The notes: generated by a model from the sequence alone, not told the origin. Shown: positions 12,030 to 24,625, counted from the stretch's first letter. The stretch is DNA of 64,000 nucleotides from Ectobius pallidus (GCA_964059195.1 CAXKWD010000005.1:148395265-148459264); one strand, 5' to 3'. Translations and numbers: made by a program.

Positions 12030-13560
12030 TAGTAAGCTGTAGTTATCCACTGAACGAGAAGACCAGGATTGGAGGTACCAACGAATCAGTTCTAGTTAGT
12101 TAGCAACTAGCTATTTGACACTGCGATCTAACATAATTATCCATACAATATATTCTGGCAATGATACTAGTTTCTATAGGCAGTTCACATTTTCCATGCA
12201 TAATTTTGCAGCTCTGAATTGACTTTACATCGAATTTCAAAATCAGAATCAATAGTAACGCGAAAAGCTCGCATGGCTGGTGGTAACTGGCATGATATGC
12301 TTGTTTGCGAATGGTTAAATTAGGCAATATGTCATGGTTTGACACCTGATGGCTGTTGTGACAAGACATTACGTAAGTACTGACACTAACCCTGATTAGC
12401 TCATTGGTAAACTTCATTTACATGTTATTATACCATCAACAAATCCGTTTATACTTTTTAAACCCGGGCTACAGTTTTAGTCGAGATGAATTATTGACGG
12501 TCGAAATACGTTTTTGATAGTTAAGCCACAACACTGCAAAATGTATTGCAGGTAGGTACACATTTATTAATGACTGTTCGTTGGTGGATCATAAGAGAAT
12601 TCAGGCATTGCTGGTAATAAAACGATGATTTCAGGTTATTGATTCCCAGTGCTACAAAATTATTTCACATCAAAAGTGTCTGAAATATACCATAACAAAT
12701 TTTCTATTTTTGAGACTATGGATATTTTCATCCATTTTCCTATTCATGCTATAATAGTGACAACTTGAATTTTTTGCACTCAGTGCCGGTAACATAACCT
12801 ACCTACGTGTTTGCCTTCTTTGCAGCCCATGTGTGACGTTGTAACAAAACGTGTATATTTTTAATGTTTCCATCTTAGCCTACACATGAGCAGTATGAAA
12901 GAATTATCATTCCACGTGTAGGCCTGCAAACATGGAATATATTAATTTATTTCTTAGCTGAATTTTATAATTTCAATCTTACCTCTGTGTTTTGACTTCC
13001 TTCTTTATTTCCTAATATTCACTAATAATATCCAGCAGCTAAGTATGGCATGACTAGTTGCGGCTTCACAAAAGTAATTTATGTTCTATCGCCATTAAAA
13101 TTACAATAGTCACAACTTTTTAAGGTTGGTGTCCTTGTAATTTGACAATTTGACAATCTCGAGCAACTGTCAACACACTCAATGTTTTATATGCAACTGT
13201 GCAAAAGTTTCAAAGGGCTGTGGATGGCATGACCGAAATGCGTCCTCAGAGGTAGATAGGCGTACAAAGAAGAAAGATAAGCAATTATTTTACTCTACCT
13301 GAATCTTTTATTGTCCTTTTATGTTTCTTTAACGATATGACAATTTTAGTTTTATGCTGACTTTGTATTTTAAGTACACAACATTTTCACTATTAACTAT
13401 ATAAAATGAACAATAATGCAATGTAACGCGCATTGCAATAAATTTGAACATCTTTGTAGAGGGTATAAAGTTGTAAAATGCAATACATTTTAATATTATT
13501 CTACGAAAATTAAGTTAATCAATGATGATTACAGTATGATTTTTTGTAAATATTAGTGAA
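12030..13560. other. AT-rich sequence, no supported gene
   Basis: A minus-strand frame of 105 codons (12100-12417) has no recognisable domain. No repeats with clear ends were found. Confidence 0.4.
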
Positions 13561-13569
13561 TATCGTAGA

Positions 13570-14195
13570 TATTCGTTAATCCGGACTAGATGGGACCGGA
13601 CCCTGTCCGGATCACCGAAAGTCCGGATTAAACGGAATTTGCCTTAAAATGCACGTACTGTACTGTAATACAGGGTGTAGATGGTATACAAAATATATGT
13701 TTTTCTTTCAGAAATATTTTATTTTATTTATATTTTATATTTATACAATATTTATATTTATACAAAATATTTCTACAAAACAAAACCACCCGAATGAGCA
13801 AGCGCTCGTGCTCGGGCACAGTTCAGCCATTTACATTATAAAATACAAATTACAAATACATAAAGAAATTATATTATCAAATCAATACCTAAACAATAAT
13901 AATAAAAAAGAAAGAACAGAATAATAAAAAGAAAAAAGGAAAAGTAGTAAGAACAAAAATTGAAACCCTGAGTTATTACAAAAACTTTCTCCTAACATTA
14001 TTTAATGTAACCTAACTTTTCCTACAACTTAATTGTAATTTTAATAGGCCTACTGCTGTATACGTAGAGCTATGTTTTAATCTGCGGATTGATATAGGAT
14101 TAACCAAGAAAAAAATTATTTGTGAATAAAATTAAAAAATTATTTTTAAATCCCGTCCGGACGAGCGCTGTGCGGAATAAGAGTACTAACAGAAA
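13570..14195. mobile_element. Possible pogo/Tigger-like remnant
   Basis: The left part is dense in the motif GTCCGGATTAA/TTAATCCGGAC (13577-13630), and GTCCGGACGAGCGCTGTGCG with AATAAGAG lies about 570 bases to the right. TTAATCCGGA-type ends recall pogo/Tigger elements of the Tc1-mariner superfamily. The inside contains a short NEQALVLGHS-like frame and AT-rich filler, with no transposase. The ends do not pair well, so the assignment is tentative. Confidence 0.3.
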
Positions 14196-14949
14196 ACCTG
14201 TGTAATACGTAATATTTTCATGACTTTCTTTACAGACGGGCTTCTTACATTACACCATTAACATGCCTAATAAATAACTCAGCAAACAATACAATTAAAT
14301 ATTCGTGAAAGGATGTTGGTACCACTTAGTGAAGGGCAGCCTATACCGATGAGTATATCCTTGTCATATATTATTCGCAGGCGCTTGCAACACACCTACA
14401 CCTGCCTTACGTAAGACGGCAAGGCAGCATATCGCATCAGATTTGCGACTAGTTTTTTTGGTCATACATCGAATGCATCCTAATCGAGTTTGCTCGATCC
14501 CCTGTAGGGAATGAAGAATGTGGCTGGTTCGCCGATATGGAAAACCTTGACTCACCTTCACTGATTGAATTCGAAAGCCAGTAGCAATCTATCTTACACA
14601 GAAAATGTAAATAGAGCATTCTAACTGCTGTATATACCGTATTACCCTGGTTGTGGAAGTGGAAGGAAGAAGATCGCTCAGGGCTAACGTACGGAATCTT
14701 GTCTGAGCTAACAGAATAGTTTTTTTTTAATTAGTGTAATGATTGAAAGACAATTACTATTGAAAGAGTATGAAAAATTGAGAAATCGTTGTGATGCTTC
14801 GACTCGTTTCACAGAATTTGAAATTACAATATTTACATTAAACTTAACTATCGTTCAATGTGGTCTAATTATTTTAGCCACGGGCCAGATGTTTTTCTTA
14901 GAGATACCGAGAACAAACGTTATAGTTTAAGACCTAAATGATAGTATTC

Positions 14950-14976
14950 TAGTCTTAATATTATTATTGTCATGAC

Positions 14977-15022
<46 letters not shown>

Positions 15023-15724
15023 TCCTTGCCCTTTCTACAACTTGTAGTTTACTTGTATGCGAGATATGAGGTTATGAATATGAACATAATAAAAAAACTT
15101 CAGGCCTTAATAGGAAGGGGTAGTTTTCTTGTAATAAAATAGCAATTTTCTAGTCTTTATTATTGTTATTACAATTATTGATATTATTAATATTATTATT
15201 ATTTCCTTGCCTTTTCTACAACTTGTAGTGTAGGCCTACTTGTATGCGAGATATAGGATTATGAATATAAACATAAAAAAGTTTAGGCCTTAATAGGAAG
15301 GGATATTTTTCTTGTAATAAAATAGCAGTTTTCTACTATTATTATTATTGTTATTACTACTATTGCTATTATTATTGTTATAACTACTATTGCTATTATT
15401 ATTATTATTATTATTATTAATATTATTATTTCCTAACCCTTTCTACAACTTGTAGTTCACTTGTATGCGAGATATAAGATTATGAATATAAACATGTTTA
15501 AAAAGTTCAGGCCTTAATCGGAAGGGATATTTTATTGTAATAAAATAGCAGTATTATTATTACTACTATTGTTACTATTATTATTATTATCATTATTTCC
15601 TAGCCCTTGCTACAGCTTTTAGTTTACTTGTATGAGAGATATGAGATTATGAATATAAACATAATAAAAAAAGTTCAGGCCTTAATAGGAAGGGATACTT
15701 TTCTTGTAATAAAACAGCAGAATA
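14950..15724. repeat. Four-unit satellite with ATT runs
   Basis: The phrase TTTCCTTGCCCTTTCTACAA begins units at 15021, 15202, 15429 and 15596 (with small changes). Each unit continues with CTTGTAGTTTACTTGTATG, a GAGATATGAGATTATGAAT segment, TTCAGGCCTTAATAGGAAGG and CTTGTAATAAAATAGCAG, then an (ATT)n run of varying length. Spacings are 181, 227 and 167 because the ATT runs differ in length and one unit carries a small insertion with TAGGCCTA. This is a local tandem array with no coding content. Confidence 0.88.
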
Positions 15725-16430
15725 TAGCGTAAATTAGCAGTGGTCCACTTCGTCTGTGGTATCTACACAATTACGCTGATTTCGCAAGCGGGATAACATT
15801 CTTGTGTCTGGTCCGATCTGGAGCAGCCTTAATAAAGAAAGGCGTGTGAGAGTTGATAACGAGGAGTCTGCATGCAAGCTACTGTTTCACATCTGCGTCC
15901 GCCATGCATTCGCTGCAACTGCCTGCATCCTGCATTTCCCATACTTAAACTAATTATATAGAAATCGCCAATACTGTTACACGATGCAATTTTAACAAAC
16001 GGGTTGTGGGATAACAAGCATGTCAGAGGAATATTATCTCAGGTGGAATTCTATACTCCCCATGCTCTAAGAATGTTTCGTTATCACGATGTAATTTAAG
16101 AGAAAAATATTTACTGAAAATATTGTTAGTCGAATTTTTTTTACTGGATTTTTTCGTTGATATGCATTTTATTATCACTATAATTATAAAATGATGATGA
16201 TAATAATAATAATAATAATAATATAACTGTACATAAATTTGTAAATGGTCTGTTATACAATGAAAAACTACTTGATCAAATATATTATAATGCCATAAAA
16301 TAAATTCAGAAAACGTCAATTACTTCAATTTCAGGCACCTAAAACATTTTCCCATACAAAAATTACCCTGTTCTGAGATTATGCTCCAAGTACAATACAA
16401 TAGATCTTCATTCACTTATAAACAATTTAA
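15725..16430. other. No gene recognised
   Basis: Contains a short (TAA)n run at 16199-16222. Open frames of 62 and 98 codons on the minus strand lack domains, and the second is tyrosine-rich only because of the TAA run. Confidence 0.4.
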
Positions 16431-16479
16431 GTAAAAGTGCAATGTAGGAGTAATTGCTTGCGATTGTTAATTATATTAT

Positions 16480-16672
16480 TTATGATTTACTTTGTATGTT
16501 TTCCAAATTGTATTGTCTTGTCTTGAATATTTATTTACTTGTTTGTTTCGAATGTTTGTTTTCAGTTTAGTTTCAGTTTAGCTATGACATTTTAATTTGT
16601 ATATTTAATGCATGTCAATTGTCAGGGCATTGCTCTGTTGCAGTACAACATAAATAAATAAATAATATTTTA
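16480..16672 (+). mobile_element. LINE 3' untranslated tail (TAAA)n
   Basis: The segment ends GCATTGCTCTGTTGCAGTAC and then AACATAAATAAATAAATAAT. A tail of AAATA units preceded by a GTACAACAT-type end is typical of Jockey/CR1-like LINE 3' ends. Little coding sequence remains upstream. Identification is by the tail pattern only. Confidence 0.5.
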
Positions 16673-16679
16673 TTTATAT

Positions 16680-19230
16680 ACTTCACTCAACATTATTTTC
16701 AATTTTCTTAACCCCTGTATGCTAATTTCTGTTAAGTAATAGCCATAACTCACAAAAAGAATAGAAGAGCAAGTGCATTATGTAGATCCATAATCTATTA
16801 TGCTTAATATGCCTATCTAATTATCAGTCCAGGCGAAGCGAATGCATAATTTACTGTAAAATAACTTGTGAACTGAAATTTATATAAGATTTGTATGAAC
16901 TCGTTTGTGGGCCTACCCCTAGAAGTCACTCCCAAGTTCATTTGCTTGAATCTCTCATCTTACCATCAAATTAATACATAATATACATTTTAACTTGCGA
17001 AAATTATTTATCACAATTTCCTTTGCTGAGAATAATAATAATACAAAAAGACTGAATCTGTTATTTTCCACTTTTTATCTCTGAAACTCGCCTTTACATC
17101 TGTCAGTATAATAGCTCGGTGAACAAACTTTCGGGTTAAAAAACAGTAGCACGACGATATCCCCTTCATTTGTTCCCCTTTTACTACGAAGTGCAGTTCT
17201 GTTACTTTAAATGAGCTATAGCATGCTTCGGTGATTATAGATCGGTCACGGATTTCAAATTCCTCCTAACAGAGTCGATACTTCTCAATTACTGTGTCAA
17301 ATTGAAACTGTAACATTGTCTGCTTTTGTGACCTACCAAGCGAGACAGTCTCTTCTGAGAGAGAATTCGTCAACAGCATCGATAAATGATGATAGCGCTA
17401 CTGAAGGGGAAATTCGTCGCGCCTTCATAATAGTTGAAGGCCGCAGGTCATGTAAGTCTCCGTATATCTCAATTTCGTTCAAGGAAGCGTCAACCTAACC
17501 TTCAATTTTATTAACAAAAAATAAAACAAGCACATCTATAAACGAATATAATAAGAACAACTGGAGTACATTAATAGAAGAAAGAAGACAAGTTTGTGTA
17601 TCATAGAATCATAACTGGCTTCATTTAACGAAAGAGCTTTTATACGAAGGTCATTCATAAAGTAATGCAACAACTCCATGGTGTTCTTGGTCAACTGTTT
17701 AAAAGTTAAATTTTATAGGAGATGAGGAAAAGTCAATTGGCTTGCTCAGGTGTCGGAATCTGCACAACAAAATTTTCTACCTGATTTCCAGCCATATGGA
17801 AACTGCACACTATTTTATGCTTCGATTATGGTCATATGGAAAATGCAAATATTTACTAAACAATTTTTGTTTCGTTCGAGATGGAGCGCTGTTTTATTTC
17901 GCAAAATACGAATCATTTCACAAGCGCTTTAATTATTAGTTTTTACAGCAGTCATCCTTCTTTGTATAAATTCGTCAATCAACCTTTGGACATACAAACT
18001 GAGACTTGTATTAAACTGCAAAGCAGTGTGGGAAGTAAGAGAAATTTTAATGTTAAGTCAGCCAAAAGAAACATTGAGCGGAGAATCTAATTATATAGGT
18101 CTTCGGAAATATCCCGTGTGCAAATTGTGAAATATGTTTCTCAGTGATATTGAGGAGAAGGGTATGTTCTTAAGTTTCAGTTTATAGAGGTGCAGTTTCC
18201 TAGTAGAATTAACCCTTTTGAATCAGTGTGCAGTATCCGGATAGGATTAGTGGGACCTTCAAATAAAGGTGTGCAGTTTCCGCGCATCTGGCTGGCTCAA
18301 CCAAAGATATTAGTGAGTTCCTCCTTTCACCTTTGACTCGTATGTTCAGGTGTTATGGTTACGGCTATTAGTCAGTTTGAATATGAGTCCTTTCAGGAAC
18401 AGCTTGCAATGATTTTAAGCTTTTTACCCATCAACGAATATTTTACCTCCTTCGCCCAGTGTATTGTGTATTTCAATACTAGCTAATATTTTTTTTAAAG
18501 GGATACGAAATTTGACCTAGACATAATCGATATTTTTTCGCAAACAAGATTTATTCTATTTCATTCTGATAGACTGAATTTAAAGAAAACAGCTTTCGTA
18601 TCAGAAATATTTCGGCCTATGCAAATATGAGTTTGACTAATAATATTGGATCTTGAATAAATTAACACTCACCAAATATTTTAAAGGTTGAGAAGATTCA
18701 TAGCACGATCTTACCTGTAAATAAAAGAAAAGAAATCATTAAAAACTGACGTGAGACAGCATAAATACAAACATAGTTATGCCAAAAACAAAAAGCAAAA
18801 GAATTGTGGATTTCTGTTTTTCTATAGTGTAGGTCAACTTCTATTATACAAAACATTACTTTATTCTTCTCTTTTATTTGTTCATCGGTTTCGGAAACCT
18901 TTCTGAAATTTAAAGACAAAATTATAAGGGATTAATGGGAGGAAAGATTTACACTGAAGCCCATTTCCTACAGAATTACAGTATTGCAAAAAGTGTGTAG
19001 AGAGAAGAAAAGGGGAGAGATAGAATGGGTGCGAAAATAGTTATCATTTCCAGGGGTCTCTTTTAAAGTCATGGGGTTCATCAATGCGCTGTGAAACACG
19101 ACTTGGTATCAACGGCTTTACTTCCATTCTAATATATGTCTAAAATGAAGCATTAAAATAAAATCAATTATATATTGCCTTTACAAAGCGATTATTTCTT
19201 TGGGTGTAAATATACTTTAATATTTTAATG
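16680..19230. other. Gene-free AT-rich block
   Basis: Several overlapping 60-70 codon frames at 17316-18090 show no domain. No tandem or inverted repeats of note. Nothing further can be supported. Confidence 0.4.

Positions 19231-19232
<2 letters not shown>

Positions 19233-19287
<55 letters not shown>
19233..19287. repeat. (TA)n microsatellite
   Basis: About 27 uninterrupted TA units. Confidence 0.97.
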
Positions 19288-19289
<2 letters not shown>

Positions 19290-20150
19290 GTTGAAAGCTG
19301 CTGTAATAACGCAGATTATCTGTGCATGCAATGAAAATTATCTGTTGCAAACAACTATGGACCTATTCTTATAACGTCATATAGTAAACATCTCGATGGA
19401 GTGAACTTGTTTTCGCACACCCACTCTGACACTCCAGTAATCTGCAAAATTGCTGCTGCTGTCCTCATATGAACGGATTTCCGGACAACAGTCCAGGTAC
19501 TTGATGACGTAAGCCCCTTCTGCAATCACTTGTTTCATCAGGTATCATCTCGAATTAATCTCTTGAGCCACCGACCGGCGTGGACGGACCACTAGAAATA
19601 TCTGCCCTCTCCACATCCTAGTGGTGTAACCACAGGACATAACAACAGCTTTGCAAAATAATTCCTTCCCTATTTTACCCTATTACTAGCGGCTTATCGG
19701 AGTCCACCGCGTCTTTAGTTCCCACCCCTCACATTTTCAGGAGAGATCTCTTCAAAATCATAAACCGATTTCCACAAAATTCTCTACGTAGAGGACCGAA
19801 ATCCCTTCAATGTATAACGCCCCAATGTAATCTTGTCGCGAGAAATATTGTTATAGATGATTCCAACCACGAGTTTCATCTTGCCAAAAAAAAAAATATG
19901 AATTCACGAGTGGTATTTAGGAAGAATATTCAGATAATTATATTTATATGTTTATCCGTTTTTAAAAGTATGTTCACAGTAGGTAACTTCTAGTAAAGAT
20001 TCTTTTCGGATGTCAAGATGTCAATTCAAAAGCGTTGCCGAACTATCAATAGGCTTGCAAGTCAGTAATGACAATTCTTCCTTTGGTAAAGTAATGGCAT
20101 TATATGTAACAAAATATCGTGCAAATTAACGTTTCATTCTAAAACTAAAC
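19290..20150. other. No gene recognised
   Basis: Mixed-composition sequence, somewhat richer in GC than its surroundings at 19400-19760. No frame with a domain, no arms, no tandem repeat. Confidence 0.4.
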
Positions 20151-20154
20151 TAAA

Positions 20155-20310
20155 CCCTGTGGTGTTACATTCCTGAGGGCACTAGGCTTACCGTCCGAAC
20201 GCTGCGTCATCTACCTTAGACAGATGGCAGGATTAGAGGGCATGTGGTCAGCATGTCGACACCCTCGGCCGCTATGATGGTTTCCATAACCGGAGCCGTT
20301 ACTTCTCAAT
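20155..20310. repeat. SINE-like interspersed repeat
   Basis: A GC-richer island contains TTACCGTCCGAACGCTGCGT and, downstream, GATGGCAGGATTAGAGGGCA and TGTGGTCAGCATGTCGACAC, then ATAACCGGAGCCGTTACTTC. From memory, this run of phrases matches a short repeat common in several insect genomes and usually treated as SINE-derived. I cannot confirm the family name here, and pol III boxes are not evident. Confidence 0.45.
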
Positions 20311-20314
20311 AAAG

Positions 20315-21170
20315 TCTGGCATGGATTTATAATTCGCGTGGGAAAAGACTATCGTGCATTTAAGGGTTAAAGAATAGGCCTATTACACCACAGTCCGTAA
20401 ACAGTAACTATTCATTTTTAATCTATGATTTTTAATTACCTTTAAATTGCAATTTCTAGTATTATTCGAATGAAAGTAAAAACTGTTATTGAACTATGTA
20501 AGTTATACAGTTAGGAAACTTCGTTAAAAAAAATGAAAAATAAATAAATGAAAGGAGCTTAATTAATAGATATAATAATGAGAAAGCAGGGTCGAAAGGG
20601 CGACTATAGTAAAGATAAGAAAAGAACAGGAAATAAAATATAAAAAAATTACACTACTGAACGGAGAAAGAACTACCCATATTTTGGCAGTAGAGAGAAA
20701 AGATAAATAAAAAGAAAAGGAAGAATACATGTTCAAAAAGCAAAGAAAACTTTAATAGACAGAAATTTGGAGTTGTCGCCAACAACTCTACTGATACACG
20801 CAAAAAAAATAAAATTAGAGGGAGAAAGCAAGTGAGGTCGAAAGAGAAAAAAGCGATAGAGAAAGAGCGATGGGAAATGGGGAGGGAGGCGTAAGCGAGA
20901 AAGGTATATCAAAGGAAGGAAGGAAGGAAAGAAGGAAAGAGAAAGAGAGAGAGAGAGGGAGATGAAATATGGAAAATATCACGAAAATGAAATTCTGACC
21001 ACACAGATCTAGTAAGAACAGACCCCGTAAAACAATATGGTTATGTACGGCCTCACTACAGTAGAAAATATTTCATCTTGAGATAGGATACCTACATTTA
21101 TTGGATCAAAGTAAAGTAAATCGAATGAAACAATACATACTATGTATTACATAGGCATACATAGCAATAT
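20315..21170. other. A-rich and purine-rich block
   Basis: Long purine-biased sequence with GGAAGGAAGG, AAAGAAGG and GAGAGAGAG tracts near 20913-20962. No coding content. Confidence 0.6.
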
Positions 21171-21173
21171 TTC

Positions 21174-21552
21174 CTATAATTGATCCCATTCTAGTTTGAT
21201 CCTAGTCAAAACAAAGGAGAGGAGAACTCACAGAGAGTTCGCGGAAAATTCGCATCATGTGACAAAACGTGATTGGTTAATGTCATTGGCATGCGCCATT
21301 ACCAGGGTGTGGCTAACGAGTGTTCTTAAGTTCATGCAACAATAATATCAACATTTACACGTGAAATAACAAACTCTCACTGGTATCGTCATCATTATAG
21401 TATATCAATTAGCAAACAAAACAAATTATTCATTGTTCACGACGACCCTGCGGGTCAGTTGTACTGAGAATAAACAAACTAACACGTGCGGGCTATGACA
21501 GCCACGCCTCTTTGTTTTGAACAGGATCGTTCTTAAATGGGATAGAGAATAA
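21174..21552 (+). mobile_element. MITE, family C, copy 1 (379 bp)
   Basis: The left end reads CTATAATTGATCCCATTCTA, GTTTGATCCTAGTCAAAACA and AAGG. The right end, complemented, reads TTATTCTCTATCCCATTTAA, GAACGATCCTGTTCAAAACA and AAGAGG. The shared terminal pattern is CCCATT, six to seven bases, GATCCT, three bases, CAAAACAAAG. A second copy lies at 41512-41896 in the opposite orientation. Homology between the copies stops exactly at the outer bases given, which defines the ends. No target duplication was found and no protein is encoded, so the superfamily is open. Confidence 0.85.
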
Positions 21553-21554
21553 GC

Positions 21555-22460
21555 ATATCATAGAGATGATTCATACAAATGACTACAATAAAAACTGCTG
21601 TACACTGTATAATGCAGGAATCTCAACGTTTATGGAGAGTGCACTATAGCCAATGTGTGTGAATTACTTTCGGTTACCACGTACCTTTAGTATCAATGTG
21701 TTACATTTGAAAGTCCAATAGAATCAATCTGAATATACAGCGAGGGGGGGAATTTTATTTTCTTTTGCTACTAAGAACTTGGGATGAACATTGGTTTGGT
21801 AGACATCATGTATCTATACATGTGAATTTTTTTTGGGGGGGGGCTTCTCGCTTTCCTTTTATTTCACCTTCCCCTCTAGGAGGGTCCTTTTCTTGAAGTT
21901 TGCGTGCAAGTATGAGGAGGATTGGTCGCAAACCAGACATTTTTACCTTTTTTATTATTACTATTTTCGTTTTCTCAGAAAAAACTTCCCTTCCTCAGTC
22001 ATCTCCATTCCTTTCTCAATGTAGCCCCTAAAAACCCTAGGAAGGCAGAAGGAAAAAATGAGTTACAAAAAAAAAAAAAAATACAAAACCTAAAGGTAGG
22101 GTAAGGGGGAGATAAAGGTAGATGGTGTATATATATAGAGAGAGAAAAGGGTAGGGTGTATTCTTGTGTGTGTGTGTGTGTGTGAGTGTGGAAGAATGGG
22201 TGGGTAGCCTAACCCCCTCTCCTGTCACAGTTTATATACAGGTATGGAAAGAGGCGCAATAGGAAACTGTGTGGAAGAAGAAGAGCGAAAAAGACGTAGA
22301 CAGAGAAGGGAAACGCAAAACATGAAGAGGGAGTAGGCCGGTACCTCGCAGGCGTGCTGCATTAAAGAAACCCATTTGCAAAGCACAGGTGTTCGTCCAA
22401 AAGAAAACGCCAGCTTGAGAGTAGATTCATCATGGAAAATACTCGACTGTTCATTACAAA
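21555..22460. other. Low-complexity stretch without genes
   Basis: Contains G runs (about 21744 and 21835), an A run at 22067-22081, a (TG)n run at about 22166-22184 and pyrimidine-rich tracts. The overlapping short frames come from these tracts. Confidence 0.5.
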
Positions 22461-23026
22461 ACCAAAGTTATGAGTAGGGTTCGGATGTTCATGACATATC
22501 ATATTTTTATCCTGACCTCTAATCTTGCCGCAAACTGAAATTAAACACGAATTGCACTTTTGTTATCCTAATTGGACCGTTTTGATTTTGCATATAAAGT
22601 CATATTTTGGACATTTTTATAGTTTAGGTCATATTTCGGTCATTTTTTAATTTAACGTCATATTTAAGTCATAAATTCGGTAAAAGAGCACAATTGCACA
22701 GGTCATATTTTGGAAATTTTTATAATTTTGGTCATATTTCGGTCATTTTTTAATTTAACGTCATATTTCAGTAATAAATTCGGTAAAAGACCACAATTGT
22801 ACAGTATACTATAGGCACTAAATCGTAGAGTTAAAATTTTTTCGAGAAAGAGTTAATAATATTTTGGTTTCACTGTAACTGGAATGTGAAGGGACAATAA
22901 CAAGTGCAGGTAGTTGGAGTACAATGCACGGGATTTTACCTCCTTCCTCCTTGTTAACAACTTTCAATAAAGACAGTTTAAAAAGATTTTCAGTTCACAC
23001 TTGCAGTGGTATCGGGAAACATCAAA

Positions 23027-23203
23027 ATGCCGACTAATAAGTGTTCTGAAAGTGTAAAACTAAAAAGTTTTGTTAAAGAGTTTGGAGAAAACCACTTCTG
23101 CACCGACGGGAAAATTTTGTATTGCAAAGTGTGTGAAGTTAAAGTGACGGCTGCAAAACGATTTAATGACGTTCTTCAAATATGCACCTGTGACATCCTG
23201 TAA
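23027..23203 (+). pseudogene. hAT transposase N-terminal BED-like zinc-finger remnant
   Basis: The frame opens MPTNKCSESVKLKSFVKEFG and continues ENHFCTDGKILYCKVCEVKV before TAAKRF. The YCKVC pair of cysteines after a short basic stretch resembles the first half of the BED/CGBP1-like DNA-binding finger at the start of some hAT transposases. The histidine half is lost, because the frame runs straight into the C-terminal piece in the wrong register and stops after about 59 codons. An in-frame upstream ATG at 23006 would add seven residues; I prefer the MPTNK start because it best fits the family start. No activity is expected. Confidence 0.7.
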
Positions 23204-23324
23204 CGTCGAAAGGAGCTTCTCGCGGTTTAAGACGATATTAAGTGACAACAGGAGAAGATTTCTATTCGATAATCTTAAAATGCACGTGGTTGAAAAGTGT
23301 AATACAGACAAAAATGGAAACTGA
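23179..23324 (+). pseudogene. hAT transposase C-terminal dimerisation remnant
   Basis: One base out of register from the upstream piece, the sequence reads FFKYAPVTSCNVERSFSRFK, then TILSDNRRRFLFDNLKMHVV and EKCNTDKNGN before a stop. The S-C-N-V-E-R-x-F-S-x-x-K pattern is the hallmark of the hAT family C-terminal dimerisation region. The catalytic D, D and E segments expected between this and the zinc finger are absent. It is direct proof of the superfamily of the surrounding element. Confidence 0.88.
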
Positions 23325-23994
23325 AAACTGGTACGTAATAGCCTACTTTGAAATTTATTTCATTAATTTAATGTTTATGCCCAATTAATAGGTAATTTAA
23401 TTTTTAAATTAATGCAATTTTTCATGTTTTATAGGGACACGCATGGACTACAAAATATTATATTGAAGTGGTGAAGCAATCACACAGAAGCAAATGCTTT
23501 AAAATTAGATGTCCATTACAAGCAAAATTGTGAATAATATGTAAAATTCTTAAAAACACGATCCTGATTGCATTCATGCGATGTAGTAATTTAGTTTCAT
23601 TAAACGTTTAAAAGTGGAACATTTATTATTAGAAAATACTTTCTTTTAATAGGTCATATTTACGATTTTTTGGGTCATATTTAGTCATTTTTAAGGGCAT
23701 ATTTAAGGTAATATTTTCCAGTTTTTTAGGTCATAAACATCTGAACCCTAGTTATGAGTATGGGTGGACAAGAAATAGAAATCTTACGACTTCGATGTGA
23801 TATCTGTCTGTTTTCCTTTTGCTCCCAATGGTAGGGCCTCCAAGTAGAGGTTTCTGTAACCTAGGTGAATTTTGTTACGCTTATTTTCCGAGAGAGGGCA
23901 GAGTGACACAACCTCCCCACAACCTCCCCTCCGGAAACTAAAGCATTACTAGGACTTGAAAGGACCAAGGAATTTCGTCCAAGGGTTCTAATTT

Positions 23995-24180
23995 AGGCTT
24001 GCAGTTCTTTTACGTGCCGTTAATCTACGACTCGAGCCCCCAGTTTTCAATCCCTCCCGGTGGATTCTATGCCCAGGATGTTTACGTCCTGAAAAAATTC
24101 CATCGACCGCGACCGGGTTTGAACCCGCGGCTCTTGGATCTAGAGGCGGGCATGCTACGTCTTCCCCACCGCGGCCGACA
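23995..24180 (-). mobile_element. tRNA-derived SINE
   Basis: On the minus strand the head begins TGTCGGCCGCGGTGGGGAAG and contains the internal promoter B box GGTTTGAACCC/GGGTTCAAACCC (24113-24126), followed by GGTCGCGGTCGATGG. The body runs CAGGACGTAAACATCCTGGG and ends GGCACGTAAAAGAACTGCAA. The order (tRNA-like head, B box, conserved body, short tail) is that of a pol III SINE. GGCACGTAAAAGAAC-like 3' segments recur in invertebrate SINEs. The A box is degenerate, so it is probably inactive. Confidence 0.75.
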
Positions 24181-24184
24181 AGTT

Positions 24185-24620
24185 ACAAATAGGCCTACTA
24201 TGAAAGAAAAATATTTACATGTCTGTCTTCAATGCCAAATCTGTGGCAGGGCGTGACAAAAATAAGTAGATAAGCAGATTTTACGTGAATGTACAAACAC
24301 GAAACCCGAAAGCAAGGATTTAATAGTAAATTCTGAGAATCCTAATAAACTATATTAAACGCCTACAACCTAAGATTAACTATTTAATTATCAACATGAT
24401 CGTTATATTTTGCAGGCATTTTATGGTTGTCACACTTAACTCGTTTAAAAGCATACGAAGATTACATCTGTGTCCTGCTCATCGGAATAACAAATCAAGG
24501 ACAACCTATGGAAGATAAGGTACAGCGTCACCACTCTGAGGTCGGAAATGTTGCGGATTTCCTATGAATCTATAATGTAAAATGAAAATGATGCTCACTT
24601 TCGTAAATTGAAACGAACCT
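24185..24620. other. No gene recognised
   Basis: Ordinary AT-rich sequence between a SINE and a MITE. No features. Confidence 0.45.
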
Positions 24621-24625
24621 AAGTA

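Larger units (their letters stand above)
22475..23750 (+). mobile_element. hAT transposon, internally deleted, with BED finger
   Basis: The terminal repeats are TAGGGTTCGGATGTTCATGA at the left and TCATAAACATCTGAACCCTA at the right. The flanking 8-mer GTTATGAG is present on both sides (22467-22474 and 23751-23758), a perfect hAT-length target duplication. GGTCATATTT(C/T)GGTCATTTTT motifs repeat next to both ends, as subterminal transposase-binding sites often do. The inside still encodes two pieces of a hAT transposase (separate entries). The whole is 1276 bp against a usual 3 kb or so, so the middle of the transposase gene has been lost. The element is non-autonomous but looks young. Confidence 0.92.

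Noticed and set aside
14950..15724. CRISPR array
   Set aside because: Units of about 170-230 bases with variable ATT runs are a eukaryotic satellite, not short repeats with unique spacers.
24112..24180. A functional tRNA gene on the minus strand
   Set aside because: It has a B box but a degenerate A box and a SINE body and tail attached.
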